Shown here piece by piece: positions 1 to 9,605 of a DNA stretch of 64,000 bases (positions are counted from its first letter, which is position 1; each line of letters starts with the position of its first letter). The notes beneath the pieces were generated by a model that saw only the letters and a program-made list of their open reading frames with translations, ran no database searches and was not told the DNA's origin. This DNA is from Gammaproteobacteria bacterium (lineage in GTDB: Bacteria; Pseudomonadota; Gammaproteobacteria; JABDBA01): the NCBI GenBank assembly GCA_013288885.1, contig JABDBA010000001.1, positions 397,840 through 461,839 on the forward strand, read 5' to 3'. The position numbers were made by a program, and so were the translations under genes.

Positions 1-189
1 ACCACGGGTTATACGGCCAGTGTTGCCATCAGTGCAGGTGGTGTTGTTACTGCAACTTCGCAACAAATTACTGCGGGTGGTACGCCCCCATATACTTTTA
101 TTTTGACACCAACTTTACAAGCCAATAACCAAGTAACTTGGGTGACAAGTGCAGCAAGTACTTGCTTAGCGCAAGCTCTGTGTAGATAA
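1..189 (+). CDS. Type IV pilin, C-terminal part (partial, cut by window start)
   Basis: The open frame runs from the first base to a TAA and encodes the last 62 residues of a pilin. It aligns without gaps to the last 62 residues of the complete pilin at 304-765; I count 56 identical positions. Both end with a Cys pair spaced CLAQALC, the usual C-terminal disulfide loop (D-region) of type IVa pilins. The N-terminal helix lies outside the window. It is therefore the upstream member of a tandem pilin duplication, probably in one transcript with the downstream copy. Whether the missing N-terminus is intact cannot be seen. Confidence 0.85.
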   Translation, partial: TTGYTASVAISAGGVVTATSQQITAGGTPPYTFILTPTLQANNQVTWVTSAASTCLAQALCR

Positions 190-220
190 TAAAAGTGTGT
201 AGATAAAAGATTATGTCGGT

Positions 221-250
221 GTTGCCTTCGCTTAACTTAGCGAAGGTAAC
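221..250. other. Hairpin between the tandem pilin genes
   Basis: CCTTCGCT (225-232) pairs with AGCGAAGG (239-246) around a 6-base loop, and the stem extends outward through a G-T pair and GTT/AAC. No T-run follows, so it looks more like an RNA processing or stabilising hairpin between the two pilin cistrons than a classical terminator. The role is inferred. Confidence 0.5.
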
Positions 251-303
251 GCCCATAAGTAGGAGAAGGATCCTTTATATCAATATCTTAGAGGGAGGTT
301 TTT

Positions 304-765
304 ATGAAGTACTATACACCCGTAGTTCGAAGTCAATCAGGTTTTACCTTAATCGAATTAATGATAGTCGTAGCGATTATCGGTATTTTAGCTGCAATCG
401 CAGTTCCTAGTTATCAGAATTATACAAATAGGTCAAAGTTCACTGAAGTGGTGCAAGCGACCTCCCCTTATAAGCTTGCTGTTGAAACTTGTGCGCAGGA
501 TTTCGCAGCGTTAACTGGAACTTGCGACACACCCGGCACCAATGGGATCCCAACAGCATTTGCAGCACCTAATGCAACCACGGGTTACACGGCCAGTGTT
601 GCCATAGGGGCTGGTGGTGTTATTACAGCAACTTCACAACAGATAACTTCGGGTGGTACGCCTCCTTATACTTTCATTCTTGACCCCACTTTACAGGCTA
701 ATAACCAAGTAACTTGGGTGACAGATCCAGCTAGTACTTGCTTGGCACAAGCTCTTTGTAGATAA
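304..765 (+). CDS. Type IV major pilin-like protein
   Basis: A 153-aa prepilin. The N-terminus has a short basic leader followed by GFTLIELM, the prepilin peptidase (PilD) cleavage and methylation site with Glu5, then the hydrophobic stretch [18 protein letters not shown] that forms the helical pilus core. Length and the C-terminal Cys loop (CLAQALC) fit type IVa pilins. The protein would be processed at the inner membrane and assembled into surface pili for attachment, twitching or DNA uptake. The start is fixed by a strong Shine-Dalgarno, AGGGAGG, just upstream of the ATG. Its last 62 codons are nearly the same as the partial gene at 1-189, so the two form a tandem pair. No assembly genes are in the window. 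Confidence 0.93.
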   Translation: MKYYTPVVRSQSGFTLIELMIVVAIIGILAAIAVPSYQNYTNRSKFTEVVQATSPYKLAVETCAQDFAALTGTCDTPGTNGIPTAFAAPNATTGYTASVAIGAGGVITATSQQITSGGTPPYTFILDPTLQANNQVTWVTDPASTCLAQALCR

Positions 766-792
766 AAGTTTGTAGGTAGTAATCTTATCTGT

Positions 793-822
793 GGTGGGTT
801 GGCAGTCTGCTGTTAACCCACC
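793..822. terminator. Bidirectional terminator-like hairpin
   Basis: GGTGGGTT (793-800) and AACCCACC (815-822) form an 8-bp perfect stem with a 14-base loop between the convergent pilin and ferredoxin genes. The sequence downstream on the plus strand is T-rich. A shared terminator is the simplest reading. Confidence 0.6.
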
Positions 823-829
823 TTATCTT

Positions 830-1189
830 TTAAAGAGTTTTTTTCGCCTTTACCCGTGCAAGAGCCGCTTGAATATATTCTTTTTGTGTAATCACTTCGT
901 TGTTAGAAATTTCTTCAGGATTTTTTTCGATGGTTTGCCGTTGTTTGCGCGCAATGACGCGTTGTTTTGTTTTGGTTTTGTTGATTTGAAAATGTGGTTT
1001 AGTAATGGGGATCATGTCGATACAATCAACGGGGCACGGTGCAATACAAAGTTCACAGCCTACACATTCATTGGCGATCACAGTATGCATTTGTTGAGCA
1101 CTGCCGATAATCGCGTCGAATGGGCAAGCTTGAATGCATTTGGTGCAGCCAATGCATTCGGCTTCGCGGATAACAGCTAGGGGTGTCAT
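830..1189 (-). CDS. RnfB-like 2x[4Fe-4S] ferredoxin
   Basis: A 119-aa protein. Two cluster-binding motifs of the form CxxCxxCxxxCP are visible near residues 12-24 ([12 protein letters not shown]) and about 40-52 ([12 protein letters not shown]), the pattern of bacterial 8Fe ferredoxins and of the ferredoxin domain of RnfB. The rest is a basic, probably disordered tail. It lacks the N-terminal membrane helix and first cluster domain of full RnfB, and no other rnf genes are present, so it probably acts as a soluble electron carrier. I chose the ATG that overlaps the metG stop codon (ATGA) rather than a longer Arg-rich extension inside metG. The overlap implies translational coupling with metG. 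Confidence 0.85.
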   Translation of the reverse strand: MTPLAVIREAECIGCTKCIQACPFDAIIGSAQQMHTVIANECVGCELCIAPCPVDCIDMIPITKPHFQINKTKTKQRVIARKQRQTIEKNPEEISNNEVITQKEYIQAALARVKAKKTL

Positions 1190-3222
1190 TTCACTCTCAT
1201 GCCTGCTTCTGCGCCTTCGTCGGGGTGCAGCACCCACAAATCTGCGCCGCCAGGGCCCGCAGCTAATACCATGCCTTCCGACATGCCAAAGCGCATTTTA
1301 CGTGGAGCGAGATTGGCGACAATAACGGTTAATTTTCCTTCTAATTCTGCTGGGTCATACGCCGATTTAACGCCAGCAAAAATCTGTCGTGTTTCACCAC
1401 CGATATCGACGATTAGTTTTAATAATTTATCGGCTTCTGGCACGCTTTCGGCTTTTACAATGCGTGCGATGCGCAGATCAATTTTAGCAAAATCATCATA
1501 GCTAATTTCTGGCCGTAAAGGATCTTGCGTTAAGTGGGTAGATACTTGTGGCGTATCATTGGTAGGTGTTGCTTCTGCGGCGATTTCATTTTTCATGGCG
1601 GTTATTTGCTCTTCAGTAATGCGTTGTAATAACGGTTTAAAGGGATTAATTTTGTGTTTGGCTAAAATAGTTTTGCGATCGTTCCATGTCATGGGCGCTA
1701 TATTTAAAAATTCCTCGGTGTCCTTGGCCGTAGCAGGCAAAATAGGTTTTAGATAGATCATTAAAATGCGAAATAAATTTAACCCCATGCTGCAAACTTC
1801 GTGCACATGTTGTGCTTTAGCAGTTTCTTTGATCAAGGCCCACGGTTTTTCGGCATCGATATATTGGTTGGCGCGATCAGCTAATTCCATAATGGTACGT
1901 ACTGCGCGGCTGAACTCGCGCGTTTCAAAATGTTCTGCAATGCTATCGCCGGCGTTGATGCAATGTTCTAATAACGCTTTATCGGCACAACGTTCAGATA
2001 ATTCGCCGTTAAAATATTTATGAATAAAACTCGCGCAGCGGCTGGCGATATTGACAATTTTGCCGACCAGATCAGCATTCACGCGCTGCATAAAGTCGGT
2101 GAAGTTTAAATCTAAATCTTCGACGCGATTATTTAATTTCGCCGCAAAATAATAACGAATACATTCCGGGTTAAAATGATTTAAATAGGTACGGCCTTTA
2201 ATAAACGTGCCGCGCGATTTCGACATTTTTTGCCCATCGATAGTTAAAAAACCGTGCGCATAAACATTAGTGGGCAAACGAAAACCAGCGCCATGCAATA
2301 GAGCAGGCCACAACATCGCATGAAAATAAATAATATCTTTGCCGATGAAGTGATACAGTTCAGCTTTGCTGTCAATATCCCAGTAAGTATCGAAATTAAT
2401 ATTTTTGTTGCGCTCACATAAGTTTTTTAAACTGGCCATATAACCGATCGGCGCGTCTAACCATACATAAAAATATTTATCTTCCGTGCCAGGAATCTTA
2501 AAACCAAAATACGGTGTATCGCGCGAAATGTCTTTTTCATGTAAACCCGTAGCAAACCATTCGCCGAGTTTATTTTGCATTTCTTCTTGCAGCTTAATGT
2601 CTTTTAACCAGCTTTGTAAAAAGGGCGCATATTTTTGTTGTTGAAAAAAATAATGTTCTGATTGCTTGGCGATCGGTGTTTCGCCTGAAATAATTGAAAT
2701 AGGATTTTTTAAATCGAGCGGTTCGTAAGTGGAGCTACACACTTCACATCCGTCACCGTATTGATCTTTAGCGCCACAATTGGGGCATTCGCCTTTAACA
2801 TAGCGATCGGGCAAAAACATTTTTTCTTTGGGGTCGTACGCTTGTGAAATGGTGCGTTTAACGATATCGCCGCGTTGTTGCAGGCGCTCATAAAAGAGAT
2901 TGGTCAACTGCTGGTTTTCTGGCGAGTGGGTGGTATAAAAATTATCGAAAGCGATATTAAAATCTTTAAAATCTTGGTCATGCTGTTGATGGATTTCAGT
3001 GATCAATTGTTCCGGCGTAATGCCCAGTTTGCGCGCAGTGATCATAATCGGCGTGCCGTGCGCATCATTCCCGCAAATATACAGGCACTCATGGCCACGC
3101 ATTCTTTGAAAACGCGCCCAAATGTCGGCCTGGATATATTCTACCATATGGCCAAGATGAATCGGCCCATTGGCATAAAGTAAGGCGCAGGTGATAAGAA
3201 TGTTGCGTTGGGGTTGGGTCAT
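1186..3222 (-). CDS. metG: Methionyl-tRNA synthetase
   Basis: About 678 aa, the usual length for the dimeric proteobacterial enzyme, which charges tRNA-Met with methionine in the cytoplasm. Visible: the class I signature HLGH (residues 22-25), a zinc knuckle CPNC...CEVC (about 143-164), the KMSKS loop (about 331-335), an anticodon-binding helical domain, and a C-terminal EMAPII/Trbp111-type tRNA-binding domain from about residue 578 ([13 protein letters not shown]) to the end. The ATG at 3220-3222 gives the family's N-terminus; a TTG three codons upstream is possible but less likely, and neither has a clear ribosome site. The ferredoxin gene follows with a 4-base overlap. The metG, mrp, dcd neighbourhood is known from Pseudomonas, but here the 722-aa gene separates metG from mrp. 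Confidence 0.97.
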   Translation of the reverse strand: MTQPQRNILITCALLYANGPIHLGHMVEYIQADIWARFQRMRGHECLYICGNDAHGTPIMITARKLGITPEQLITEIHQQHDQDFKDFNIAFDNFYTTHSPENQQLTNLFYERLQQRGDIVKRTISQAYDPKEKMFLPDRYVKGECPNCGAKDQYGDGCEVCSSTYEPLDLKNPISIISGETPIAKQSEHYFFQQQKYAPFLQSWLKDIKLQEEMQNKLGEWFATGLHEKDISRDTPYFGFKIPGTEDKYFYVWLDAPIGYMASLKNLCERNKNINFDTYWDIDSKAELYHFIGKDIIYFHAMLWPALLHGAGFRLPTNVYAHGFLTIDGQKMSKSRGTFIKGRTYLNHFNPECIRYYFAAKLNNRVEDLDLNFTDFMQRVNADLVGKIVNIASRCASFIHKYFNGELSERCADKALLEHCINAGDSIAEHFETREFSRAVRTIMELADRANQYIDAEKPWALIKETAKAQHVHEVCSMGLNLFRILMIYLKPILPATAKDTEEFLNIAPMTWNDRKTILAKHKINPFKPLLQRITEEQITAMKNEIAAEATPTNDTPQVSTHLTQDPLRPEISYDDFAKIDLRIARIVKAESVPEADKLLKLIVDIGGETRQIFAGVKSAYDPAELEGKLTVIVANLAPRKMRFGMSEGMVLAAGPGGADLWVLHPDEGAEAGMRVK

Positions 3223-3272
3223 AGCGCACAAATATACCCCATTTTTCGCAATAATTGTAGATCGGATTAAAG

Positions 3273-5441
3273 TTATTTTTTAACAAATCGTTGAGTATCT
3301 TGCGGATATTTTTGATGTACCTTGTCTTCAAAACGACTAAGGCAATGAATAGTCCATATTATGGATGATCCATCTTCTTGTTGTTCCGCGAAGCGTTCCC
3401 ATTCAAAGGCGTGGATGTTCATATCGCCAAAATCTTTGCCGGCGATGCGAACCGTATACAATGAAATTTGGTTGTTTATATTTTGATATTTTTTAGTTAC
3501 CCCATTGTCCTTAACAGCTTTTTGCACCCTTATAAAAAAATCAGCTTTAACGTATTGAGGAATATCCTTATCTTTAATCGTCAACCAAAAAATAACGTGT
3601 TCAGGACGATCTCTGCCGTTTTGATCTTTATATTTAAAAAGCAAATGACGTTGATTCATGGGAATCGAAGCATATAAATGATCAGGGATGTTAAATTTAT
3701 TCGGTGGTTTAAAAAATCCACCGGCGCAAAGAAATTGAGCAAAAATGGTAGGAGTACAAAAGCTTCTTCTAAATTCAAAAGTTGGGTGTTTCTCGTCTAT
3801 TTCAGCATATGGCATCGAGCTGCCTAATGCAATGCTAGTATTGGTAGATACTGAATCCACTGAATGAGTTGAGCTGGTATTATCCGACGACGCTGAATCA
3901 AATGTTTGCATTGAAATATTTGATGTTGTGTCTGATAGATTATCCGTTGCATCTGTGCTGTCGAACTCCTCAGATTTTTCATCTTGTGAAGGCGACTGCG
4001 CGGGAACTAAAAGCTGCCTAATATTAAATTTTAATTGTGTTAATTTTTCATTTGGGTGCGCGCGTTCATTTTCTTTGAAAGGCTTATCAATAGATAATGG
4101 TGAAGTAGTTAATAGGTCATTATGTTCGTTAAAAGTTAAATTCGGGTAAATGGCTTTATAGAACTGTATTAATAAATTTGCAAATTTGATGGCGTGAGGT
4201 TTAGCAGAATAGAGTAGCGGCGCCAGATTTAAATAAAATGTTATCGTATCGCCATCGTCGCCACGACTTATAAGATATTGCCATTCTAAATTTTGTAAAT
4301 ATTGTGAGCGCCGTGAACGCTTTTTTTTCTTCAGTTGGTGGCCATCCAGTGCAGTTTCAAAATCGTCTTTAAGTTTTATTAGGTAATTGTTAAGGTTGTT
4401 TGTGCTGTTTATAATACAAGCAAGCATCTTCCGTGCTATTGGGAGCCTTGTATAATCCATAGCTGCCCCAACTGTTACGTGTCCTGTACAATCGGATAAT
4501 TGTCGTACTACACCGAGTGGGAAGAAATTTTCGATAATGGCAATAAGATGTGATTCTACTTGTGCATCGGTTAAAGTGAATTTAAAAGAGTTAAATACCA
4601 TGCTATCTCTCGGTAACAACTCAGCATCTTCTTTAGCAGCGAGTTTTCCTGCTTTTATAAATAATTCTTCGAGTTGATGTGCTGCGTCAATTTTATTAAA
4701 CAATATTTTTAGTTGGTCGAAAGTTTTTTTATGTTCTTGTTGCTGTTTCCATGCATGCTGATGCTGTTTAAAAATTTCTTGCGCATTGTAAAGGAAAGCA
4801 GCGGCCAATTGGAGGAGAACGGGAAAATAGAATATAGCAGTATGCGATTTAAAATTATTAAAATTTTTATATCTAGAGCTTCTTTCCCCCCAAGTAATTG
4901 ATACAATTAAAAAAAACAGAACAAATCCGTATATGCTTTTTTGGTTTTTTTTATCAGTTAGATATAATGCCGTGCTATATGATTGATATTCATCGATTAT
5001 TTTGCCTATTTCAGTAGTTGTGCTTTTAATGTCTTGTACAGTTAATATGTCTGCCCCACACCTAGCTTGAGTTCTTCTGAAGTCTCTATAGTCTTCAGGG
5101 TGCCAATATTCAGCCCAAAAATATTTATTATATCTGACGAATAAAGTACAGATCATCAACCACGCAGTACTAGCTATGGCGCGAAAAATGTAAGGCCATA
5201 AAGTATCTTCTTCGCCTTCTTCGCTGGCGAGGAATTGTGCAAGAATTCTATAGGCAGCTAAACCTATAAAGATTAGTGGTATTACAGCAAATACCATTCC
5301 TAGCAAGACTACCATAATGTTGATACCAAAATCAGTTTGTTTTGCATTACGTTCGCGATATTGGTTGATCAGTTTCAGGGCTGATTGACGTTGGTGTGGG
5401 GACGCAGAGTCTTTGCTAGCAGAGGAGGAGTTAGGTAGCAT
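3273..5441 (-). CDS. Uncharacterised 722-aa membrane protein, candidate secreted effector
   Basis: I do not recognise this protein. The N-terminal 270 residues contain about four hydrophobic segments ([67 protein letters not shown]). A middle domain of mixed character follows, then an acidic Ser/Thr-rich linker (roughly residues 465-540), then a C-terminal globular region of about 170 residues. The ATG has a weak GAGA site. It is inserted between metG and mrp, genes that sit close together in Pseudomonas. Its promoter carries a PmrA-like tandem box (5485-5504), shared with two other orphan genes here. Membrane segments plus low-complexity linker plus this promoter resemble Legionella/Coxiella Dot/Icm effectors, but no catalytic motif was found, so effector status is inference. 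Confidence 0.75.
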   Translation of the reverse strand: MLPNSSSASKDSASPHQRQSALKLINQYRERNAKQTDFGINIMVVLLGMVFAVIPLIFIGLAAYRILAQFLASEEGEEDTLWPYIFRAIASTAWLMICTLFVRYNKYFWAEYWHPEDYRDFRRTQARCGADILTVQDIKSTTTEIGKIIDEYQSYSTALYLTDKKNQKSIYGFVLFFLIVSITWGERSSRYKNFNNFKSHTAIFYFPVLLQLAAAFLYNAQEIFKQHQHAWKQQQEHKKTFDQLKILFNKIDAAHQLEELFIKAGKLAAKEDAELLPRDSMVFNSFKFTLTDAQVESHLIAIIENFFPLGVVRQLSDCTGHVTVGAAMDYTRLPIARKMLACIINSTNNLNNYLIKLKDDFETALDGHQLKKKKRSRRSQYLQNLEWQYLISRGDDGDTITFYLNLAPLLYSAKPHAIKFANLLIQFYKAIYPNLTFNEHNDLLTTSPLSIDKPFKENERAHPNEKLTQLKFNIRQLLVPAQSPSQDEKSEEFDSTDATDNLSDTTSNISMQTFDSASSDNTSSTHSVDSVSTNTSIALGSSMPYAEIDEKHPTFEFRRSFCTPTIFAQFLCAGGFFKPPNKFNIPDHLYASIPMNQRHLLFKYKDQNGRDRPEHVIFWLTIKDKDIPQYVKADFFIRVQKAVKDNGVTKKYQNINNQISLYTVRIAGKDFGDMNIHAFEWERFAEQQEDGSSIIWTIHCLSRFEDKVHQKYPQDTQRFVKK

Positions 5442-5471
5442 GTTTTATCTCATTAAAGATTCGGTTAGACT

Positions 5472-5504
5472 AGTTTAACATGTTAACCTTAAGGAATTAT
5501 TAAA
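5472..5504 (-). promoter_or_regulatory. PmrA-like tandem box and -10 for the 722-aa gene
   Basis: Read on the minus strand, the half-sites TTTAATAAT and CTTAAGGTT are separated by 2 bases (5504 down to 5485), a period of 11. This matches the layout I recall for the Legionella/Coxiella PmrA site, two cTTAATatT units with N2 between. A -10-like TAAACT (5477-5472) begins 16 bases after the start of the second half-site. The same spacing is seen at 14454-14486 and 46759-46790. Regulation by PmrA is inferred. Confidence 0.6.
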
Positions 5505-5578
5505 AATTAAGACCATCGTTGTTGAACGACGCCTTTTTATGTTAAAATTCATCGATATTTTTTCACATATAAAATCCC

Positions 5579-6439
5579 ATGCTCGACCGATCCAAAATCA
5601 TCTCTCACGCTGTGCAGCAAGGCTTACAAACGTTGCCTAATGTCAAAAATATTATCGCTGTGGCTTCAGGCAAAGGGGGGGTGGGCAAGTCCACCACTGC
5701 GGTTAACCTAGCTTTAGCACTGGCGGCGGAAGGGGCGCAGGTAGGCATTTTGGACGCCGATATTTACGGCCCCAACCAACCACAGATGTTGGGGGTGAAA
5801 ACTCGCCCCGAAACCGTCGATAAAAAGCTCGAACCCATTATCAGCCATGGGCTGCAATCGATGTCTATTGGCTATTTAGTCGATGCCGATACTCCCATGG
5901 TCTGGCGTGGGCCGATGGTCACCAGCGCCCTCCAGCAGCTGTTAAACGACACCCGTTGGCATGACCTGGATTATTTAATCATTGATTTACCCCCTGGCAC
6001 GGGTGATATTCAGTTGACCTTGGCGCAAAAGATCCCGGTCAGCGGGGCTGTGATTGTGACTACGCCGCAGGAAATCGCCCTGCAAGATGTGCGCAAAGCC
6101 ATCGTCATGTTTCAAAAGGTGAACGTGCCGATTTTGGGGGTGGTCGAGAACATGAGTATGCATACCTGCACCCAGTGCGGCCATACCGAAACGATTTTTG
6201 GGGAAGGGGGCGGCGAACAGTTGGCGCAACAGTATAATGTCGAATTATTAGGGTCGTTGCCGTTGGATAAGCGCATCCGCGAGCAGGCCGATGGTGGCAA
6301 GCCGACCGTGGTTGCTGAGCCGGATCACCCGATTAGCCAGATTTACCGCCGCATCGCGTTAAGGGTCGCGGAAAAATTATCCTTGCAAGCGAAGGATTTT
6401 ACCGCTAAATTCCCCAAAATTGTGATTGAGAATAAATAA
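5579..6439 (+). CDS. mrp: Mrp/ApbC-family Fe-S cluster carrier ATPase
   Basis: A 286-aa P-loop ATPase of the MinD/Mrp (ApbC/Nbp35) family, which carries and delivers [4Fe-4S] clusters in the cytoplasm. The deviant Walker A GKGGVGKST is at residues 31-39; LDADIYGPNQP follows as the switch region; a CxxC (CTQC, about residue 198) is the conserved cluster-binding pair at the dimer interface. It is shorter than E. coli Mrp (about 369 aa) because the N-terminal MIP18/DUF59 domain is absent, which is common in family members. No good Shine-Dalgarno is visible. Upstream, TTGAAC (5522) and TAAAAT (5543) make a weak promoter with a 15-base spacer. dcd follows 12 bases downstream, probably co-transcribed. 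The coding sequence looks richer in G and C than its upstream neighbour. Confidence 0.95.
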   Translation: MLDRSKIISHAVQQGLQTLPNVKNIIAVASGKGGVGKSTTAVNLALALAAEGAQVGILDADIYGPNQPQMLGVKTRPETVDKKLEPIISHGLQSMSIGYLVDADTPMVWRGPMVTSALQQLLNDTRWHDLDYLIIDLPPGTGDIQLTLAQKIPVSGAVIVTTPQEIALQDVRKAIVMFQKVNVPILGVVENMSMHTCTQCGHTETIFGEGGGEQLAQQYNVELLGSLPLDKRIREQADGGKPTVVAEPDHPISQIYRRIALRVAEKLSLQAKDFTAKFPKIVIENK

Positions 6440-6451
6440 AGAGGAAAACAC

Positions 6452-7018
6452 ATGACTATCAAATCTGATAATTGGATCCGCAAAATGGCCGAGCAACACG
6501 GCATGATCGAACCGTTTGCTAACGAACAAGTGCGCGGGCCCGAAGGGCAACGCAGTATTTCTTATGGCGTATCTAGCTATGGTTACGATGTGCGTTGTGC
6601 CGATGAATTTTTGGTGTTCACCAATATCAATTCTGTTATCGTCGACCCGAAAAACTTTTCCGAAGAAAGTTTTGTCTCGGTCAAAAATAATGTCTGCATT
6701 ATTCCACCGAATTCATTTGCACTGGCGCGTTCGATCGAATATTTTCGTATTCCACGTAAAGTGTTGACGATTTGTTTAGGCAAATCCACTTACGCGCGCT
6801 GTGGAATTATTGTCAACGTCACGCCGTTGGAGCCGGAGTGGGAAGGCCACGTGACCTTAGAATTTTCTAACACCACACCATTACCCGCAAAAATTTACGC
6901 CAACGAAGGTGTAGCGCAGATGTTGTTTCTCGAATCCGATGAAGATTGCAAAGTGTCGTATAAAGATCGTGGCGGCAAGTATCAGGGGCAGCGGGGCGTG
7001 ACTTTACCAAAAGCGTAA
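6452..7018 (+). CDS. dcd: dCTP deaminase
   Basis: A 188-aa protein of the trimeric dCTP deaminase/dUTPase fold. It deaminates dCTP to dUTP, feeding dUMP and thymidylate synthesis. Family signatures seen: the nucleotide-binding stretch GKSTYARCG (about residues 110-118), and [15 protein letters not shown] with the catalytic Glu (about 127-141), then the conserved C-terminal [15 protein letters not shown]. Length is the family norm. Its ATG has a clear AGAGGAA ribosome site, and the 12-base gap after mrp suggests an operon, an order also found in Pseudomonas. It converges on trpC with a palindrome between them. Confidence 0.97.
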   Translation: MTIKSDNWIRKMAEQHGMIEPFANEQVRGPEGQRSISYGVSSYGYDVRCADEFLVFTNINSVIVDPKNFSEESFVSVKNNVCIIPPNSFALARSIEYFRIPRKVLTICLGKSTYARCGIIVNVTPLEPEWEGHVTLEFSNTTPLPAKIYANEGVAQMLFLESDEDCKVSYKDRGGKYQGQRGVTLPKA

Positions 7019-7028
7019 ATTTTTTCGG

Positions 7029-7058
7029 TGTCATTGCGAGGCCTTCCCCGCAATGACA
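7029..7058. repeat. Palindromic repeat between convergent dcd and trpC
   Basis: TGTCATTGCG (7029-7038) and CGCAATGACA (7049-7058) are perfect 10-bp inverted arms around a 10-base loop. The sequence resembles widespread short palindromic elements that begin GTCATTGCGAG. Its position between two gene ends suits a bidirectional terminator. Confidence 0.65.
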
Positions 7059-7060
7059 TT

Positions 7061-7852
7061 TTAAACATCAAAAATCTCTTTCAATTTTGCTCCCGGATCT
7101 TCCGCCCGCATAAATGTTTCGCCGATTAAGAAAGCATGTACGCCGTTCTTTTGTAACATAGCGATGTCTTCTTTTCTATCAATACCACTTTCGGTGATAA
7201 GAATTCTATCGGCGGGTAATTGTGCTCGCAATAATAACGTTGTGTTTAAATCAGTTTTGAAAGTACGCAAATCGCGATTGTTGATACCAATCAATGGTGA
7301 TGATAATTTTAATGCGCGTTGTAGTTCTTCTTCTGTGTGTACTTCTACTAAAACCGCTAGCTTTAATCCCAATGCGCATTTTTCTAAATTGATCAGTTGT
7401 TCATCGGTTAAGGCGGCGACGATCAATAAAATACAATCAGCGCCCATCGCGCGGCTTTCGTAGATTTGATATTCATCGATCATAAAATCTTTGCGCAATA
7501 CCGGTAGATCACAAGCAGCACGTGCTTGTTTTAAATAGGTCTCTGAACCTTGAAAAAATTGTTCATCGGTTAATACCGATAAACACGCCGCACCCGCATT
7601 CGCATAGCTTTGTGCGATAGCTATCGGATCAAAATCAGCCCGAATGACGCCTTTGCTGGGCGAAGCTTTTTTTATTTCGGCGATGATGGCGGGTTGGTGC
7701 TGCGCCAATTTATTTTGCAGCGCTGCGATAAAATCACGCGGGGCAGTTGTTTGTGCGATTATTTCTTTGAGTTTTGCAAGCGGTGTTTTAATAGAGCGCG
7801 CGGCAATTTCTTGCTGTTTTACTGTGATGATTTTTTGTAGGATGTCAGTCAT
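7061..7852 (-). CDS. trpC: Indole-3-glycerol phosphate synthase
   Basis: A 263-aa TIM-barrel enzyme that closes CdRP to indole-3-glycerol phosphate in tryptophan synthesis. Family features: [17 protein letters not shown] at the start, [11 protein letters not shown] (phosphate and substrate binding with catalytic Lys), a VLRKDFM motif with the catalytic Lys, [18 protein letters not shown], and a C-terminal [10 protein letters not shown] phosphate loop. It is monofunctional, without the TrpF domain of the E. coli fusion. I chose the ATG at 7850-7852, which has a GAGAATG ribosome site and lies 13 bases after trpD, rather than an in-frame start inside trpD. It is last in the trpE-G-D-C group. Confidence 0.97.
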   Translation of the reverse strand: MTDILQKIITVKQQEIAARSIKTPLAKLKEIIAQTTAPRDFIAALQNKLAQHQPAIIAEIKKASPSKGVIRADFDPIAIAQSYANAGAACLSVLTDEQFFQGSETYLKQARAACDLPVLRKDFMIDEYQIYESRAMGADCILLIVAALTDEQLINLEKCALGLKLAVLVEVHTEEELQRALKLSSPLIGINNRDLRTFKTDLNTTLLLRAQLPADRILITESGIDRKEDIAMLQKNGVHAFLIGETFMRAEDPGAKLKEIFDV

Positions 7853-7865
7853 AGGTGCATTCTCA

Positions 7866-8882
7866 TCATTTTTTTGTAAATTCAACCAACTGCTGCAATT
7901 TCTCCAGCGCAGCGCCGCTGGCGATTACCACTAAGGCTTTATCAATACCCGTGGCTAAATCTTTAGCTAAGCCAGCAATATAAATCGCTGCCCCGGCATT
8001 TAACGCTACAATATCACGGGCTGCGCCGGGTTTATTGTTTAACACCGTTTGCATCATCGCTAAACTCTCTTGCGCTGATTTTACTTTTAGCTCATCAATA
8101 GCAGAATGCTTTATGCCAAATTCTGATGGATCAATGCGATAAGTTTTAATTTTATTATTTTTTAACTCAGCAACGAAAGTGGGTGCTGCAATGCTGATTT
8201 CATCTAAGCCATCTTCTGAATGTACCACCATGGCATGTTCACTGCCCAATTGTTGCAGAACTTCCGCAATAGGCTCGCACCATTCTTTAGCAAATACCCC
8301 CATCAATTGATGCGTAACGCGTGCCGGGTTGGTCAATGGCCCAATCAAATTAAAAAACGTGCGAATCGATAATTCTTTGCGCGGTGCTAAAGCATGTTTC
8401 ATCGCAGTGTGATGTTGCGGTGCAAACATAAAACCGATACCAATTTTAGCGATGCAATCTGCAATTTGGTCAGGCGTTAAGGTGAGATTAACCCCAGCTT
8501 TTTCTAGTACATCGGCGCTGCCGCTGCTGCTCGACAACGAACGATTACCATGTTTAGCGACACGGCCACCAGCTGCCGCAACAATTAACGCACTACTGGT
8601 AGAAACATTAAACGTCTGCGCGTGATCGCCACCCGTGCCGACAATATCAATGAGATGTGCGCCAGAAACATTGACTGGCAACATGAATTCGCGCAGCACT
8701 TTAATGGCGGCGACTAATTCTTCCACCGTTTCGCCTTTCATGTGCATGGCTACTAAAAATCCAGCAAATTGCGCAGGCGTGACTTCGCCATTCATCATCG
8801 CACGCATGACTTCGGTCATTTCGCCCGCAGAAAGATTCTGCTTGCGCACGATTTTTTGAATAGCTGCTTGGATCGAAAACAT
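7866..8882 (-). CDS. trpD: Anthranilate phosphoribosyltransferase
   Basis: A 338-aa homodimeric class IV phosphoribosyltransferase that joins anthranilate to PRPP. Seen: an N-terminal helical domain with [15 protein letters not shown], the PRPP loop DIVGTGGD (about residues 79-86), [19 protein letters not shown], and [14 protein letters not shown], which lines the anthranilate channel. Length is standard and there is no fused TrpG domain; trpG is a separate gene upstream. It lies between trpG and trpC on the minus strand. The 116-base gap before it holds a hairpin repeat (8918-9004), so trpD may be partly uncoupled from trpEG. Confidence 0.97.
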   Translation of the reverse strand: MFSIQAAIQKIVRKQNLSAGEMTEVMRAMMNGEVTPAQFAGFLVAMHMKGETVEELVAAIKVLREFMLPVNVSGAHLIDIVGTGGDHAQTFNVSTSSALIVAAAGGRVAKHGNRSLSSSSGSADVLEKAGVNLTLTPDQIADCIAKIGIGFMFAPQHHTAMKHALAPRKELSIRTFFNLIGPLTNPARVTHQLMGVFAKEWCEPIAEVLQQLGSEHAMVVHSEDGLDEISIAAPTFVAELKNNKIKTYRIDPSEFGIKHSAIDELKVKSAQESLAMMQTVLNNKPGAARDIVALNAGAAIYIAGLAKDLATGIDKALVVIASGAALEKLQQLVEFTKK

Positions 8883-8917
8883 GATTTTATCTATGCCTAT
8901 GCTCTAAGGAGTGGATT

Positions 8918-9004
8918 ACCTGAGATGCCAAAAGCAGACCGTCGATTACATGGATGTAATCAACGATCGCATGGACGCAGTTTCGTCTGCGTTGGCATTC
9001 AGGT
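8918..9004. repeat. Long hairpin repeat, family A, copy 1
   Basis: An 87-bp imperfect palindrome between trpD and trpG. The outer arms read ACCTGA-GATGCCA...GCAGAC on the left and GTCTGCGTTGGCATTCAGGT on the right; the core has a perfect inner hairpin GATTACAT/ATGTAATC. Bases 8933-9003 match 16492-16562 with a single difference. The right arm supplies the trpG stop codon (TGA, complement of 8999-9001). Related copies are at 14003-14193, 16475-16565 and 56681-56823. Confidence 0.85.
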
Positions 9005-9604
9005 GAGCCGCTCCGTTCTTGATGTATTGCTTTGTAAAAAATTCTTCAACATCTGATGCCCATGTTCCGTTAATATCGATTCCGGGTGAAACTGCACACC
9101 CTCAATCGCTAACGAACGATGCCGCACGCCCATGATTTCTTCAATGCTACCATCTTCATTTTTAGTCCATGCCGTCATTTCCAAACACGCGGGCATAGTG
9201 TCTTGCGCGATCACCAACGAATGATAACGCGTCGCAGTAAACGGGCTGGGCAGCCCTTTAAATACACTCGTATCATTATGAAAAATCGGTGATGTTTTAC
9301 CGTGCATGATGTGTTTAGCATGAATAATTTTGCCACCAAAAACTTGACCAATCGCTTGATGACCTAAACAAACACCTAAGATAGGAATTTTTCCAGCGAA
9401 TTCTTGAATAAGTGCTAACGAAATACCTGCTTCATCAGGCGTGCCTGGCCCCGGCGAAATCACAATGTGTGAAGGCGCAAGCTCGGCAATTTCTTTTAAT
9501 GAAATTTGATCATTACGAAACACACGCACGTCAACACCCAACTCCGACAGGTATTGTACGAGGTTGTAGGTAAAAGAATCGTAATTGTCGATCATTAACA
9601 ACAT
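8999..9604 (-). CDS. trpG: Anthranilate synthase component II (glutamine amidotransferase)
   Basis: A 201-aa class I glutamine amidotransferase that passes ammonia from glutamine to TrpE; such proteins often also serve PabB. Seen: [14 protein letters not shown] at the start, SPGPGTP, the nucleophile elbow GVCLGHQ with the catalytic Cys, and the catalytic His-Glu in VQFHPESI. I chose the ATG at 9602-9604, preceded by AGAGGA at good spacing and one base after the trpE stop, so translation is coupled to trpE. The last codons and the stop abut or lie in a hairpin repeat (8918-9004), so the C-terminal tail may be an acquired ending. Confidence 0.96.
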   Translation of the reverse strand: MLLMIDNYDSFTYNLVQYLSELGVDVRVFRNDQISLKEIAELAPSHIVISPGPGTPDEAGISLALIQEFAGKIPILGVCLGHQAIGQVFGGKIIHAKHIMHGKTSPIFHNDTSVFKGLPSPFTATRYHSLVIAQDTMPACLEMTAWTKNEDGSIEEIMGVRHRSLAIEGVQFHPESILTEHGHQMLKNFLQSNTSRTERLT

Positions 9605-9605
9605 A

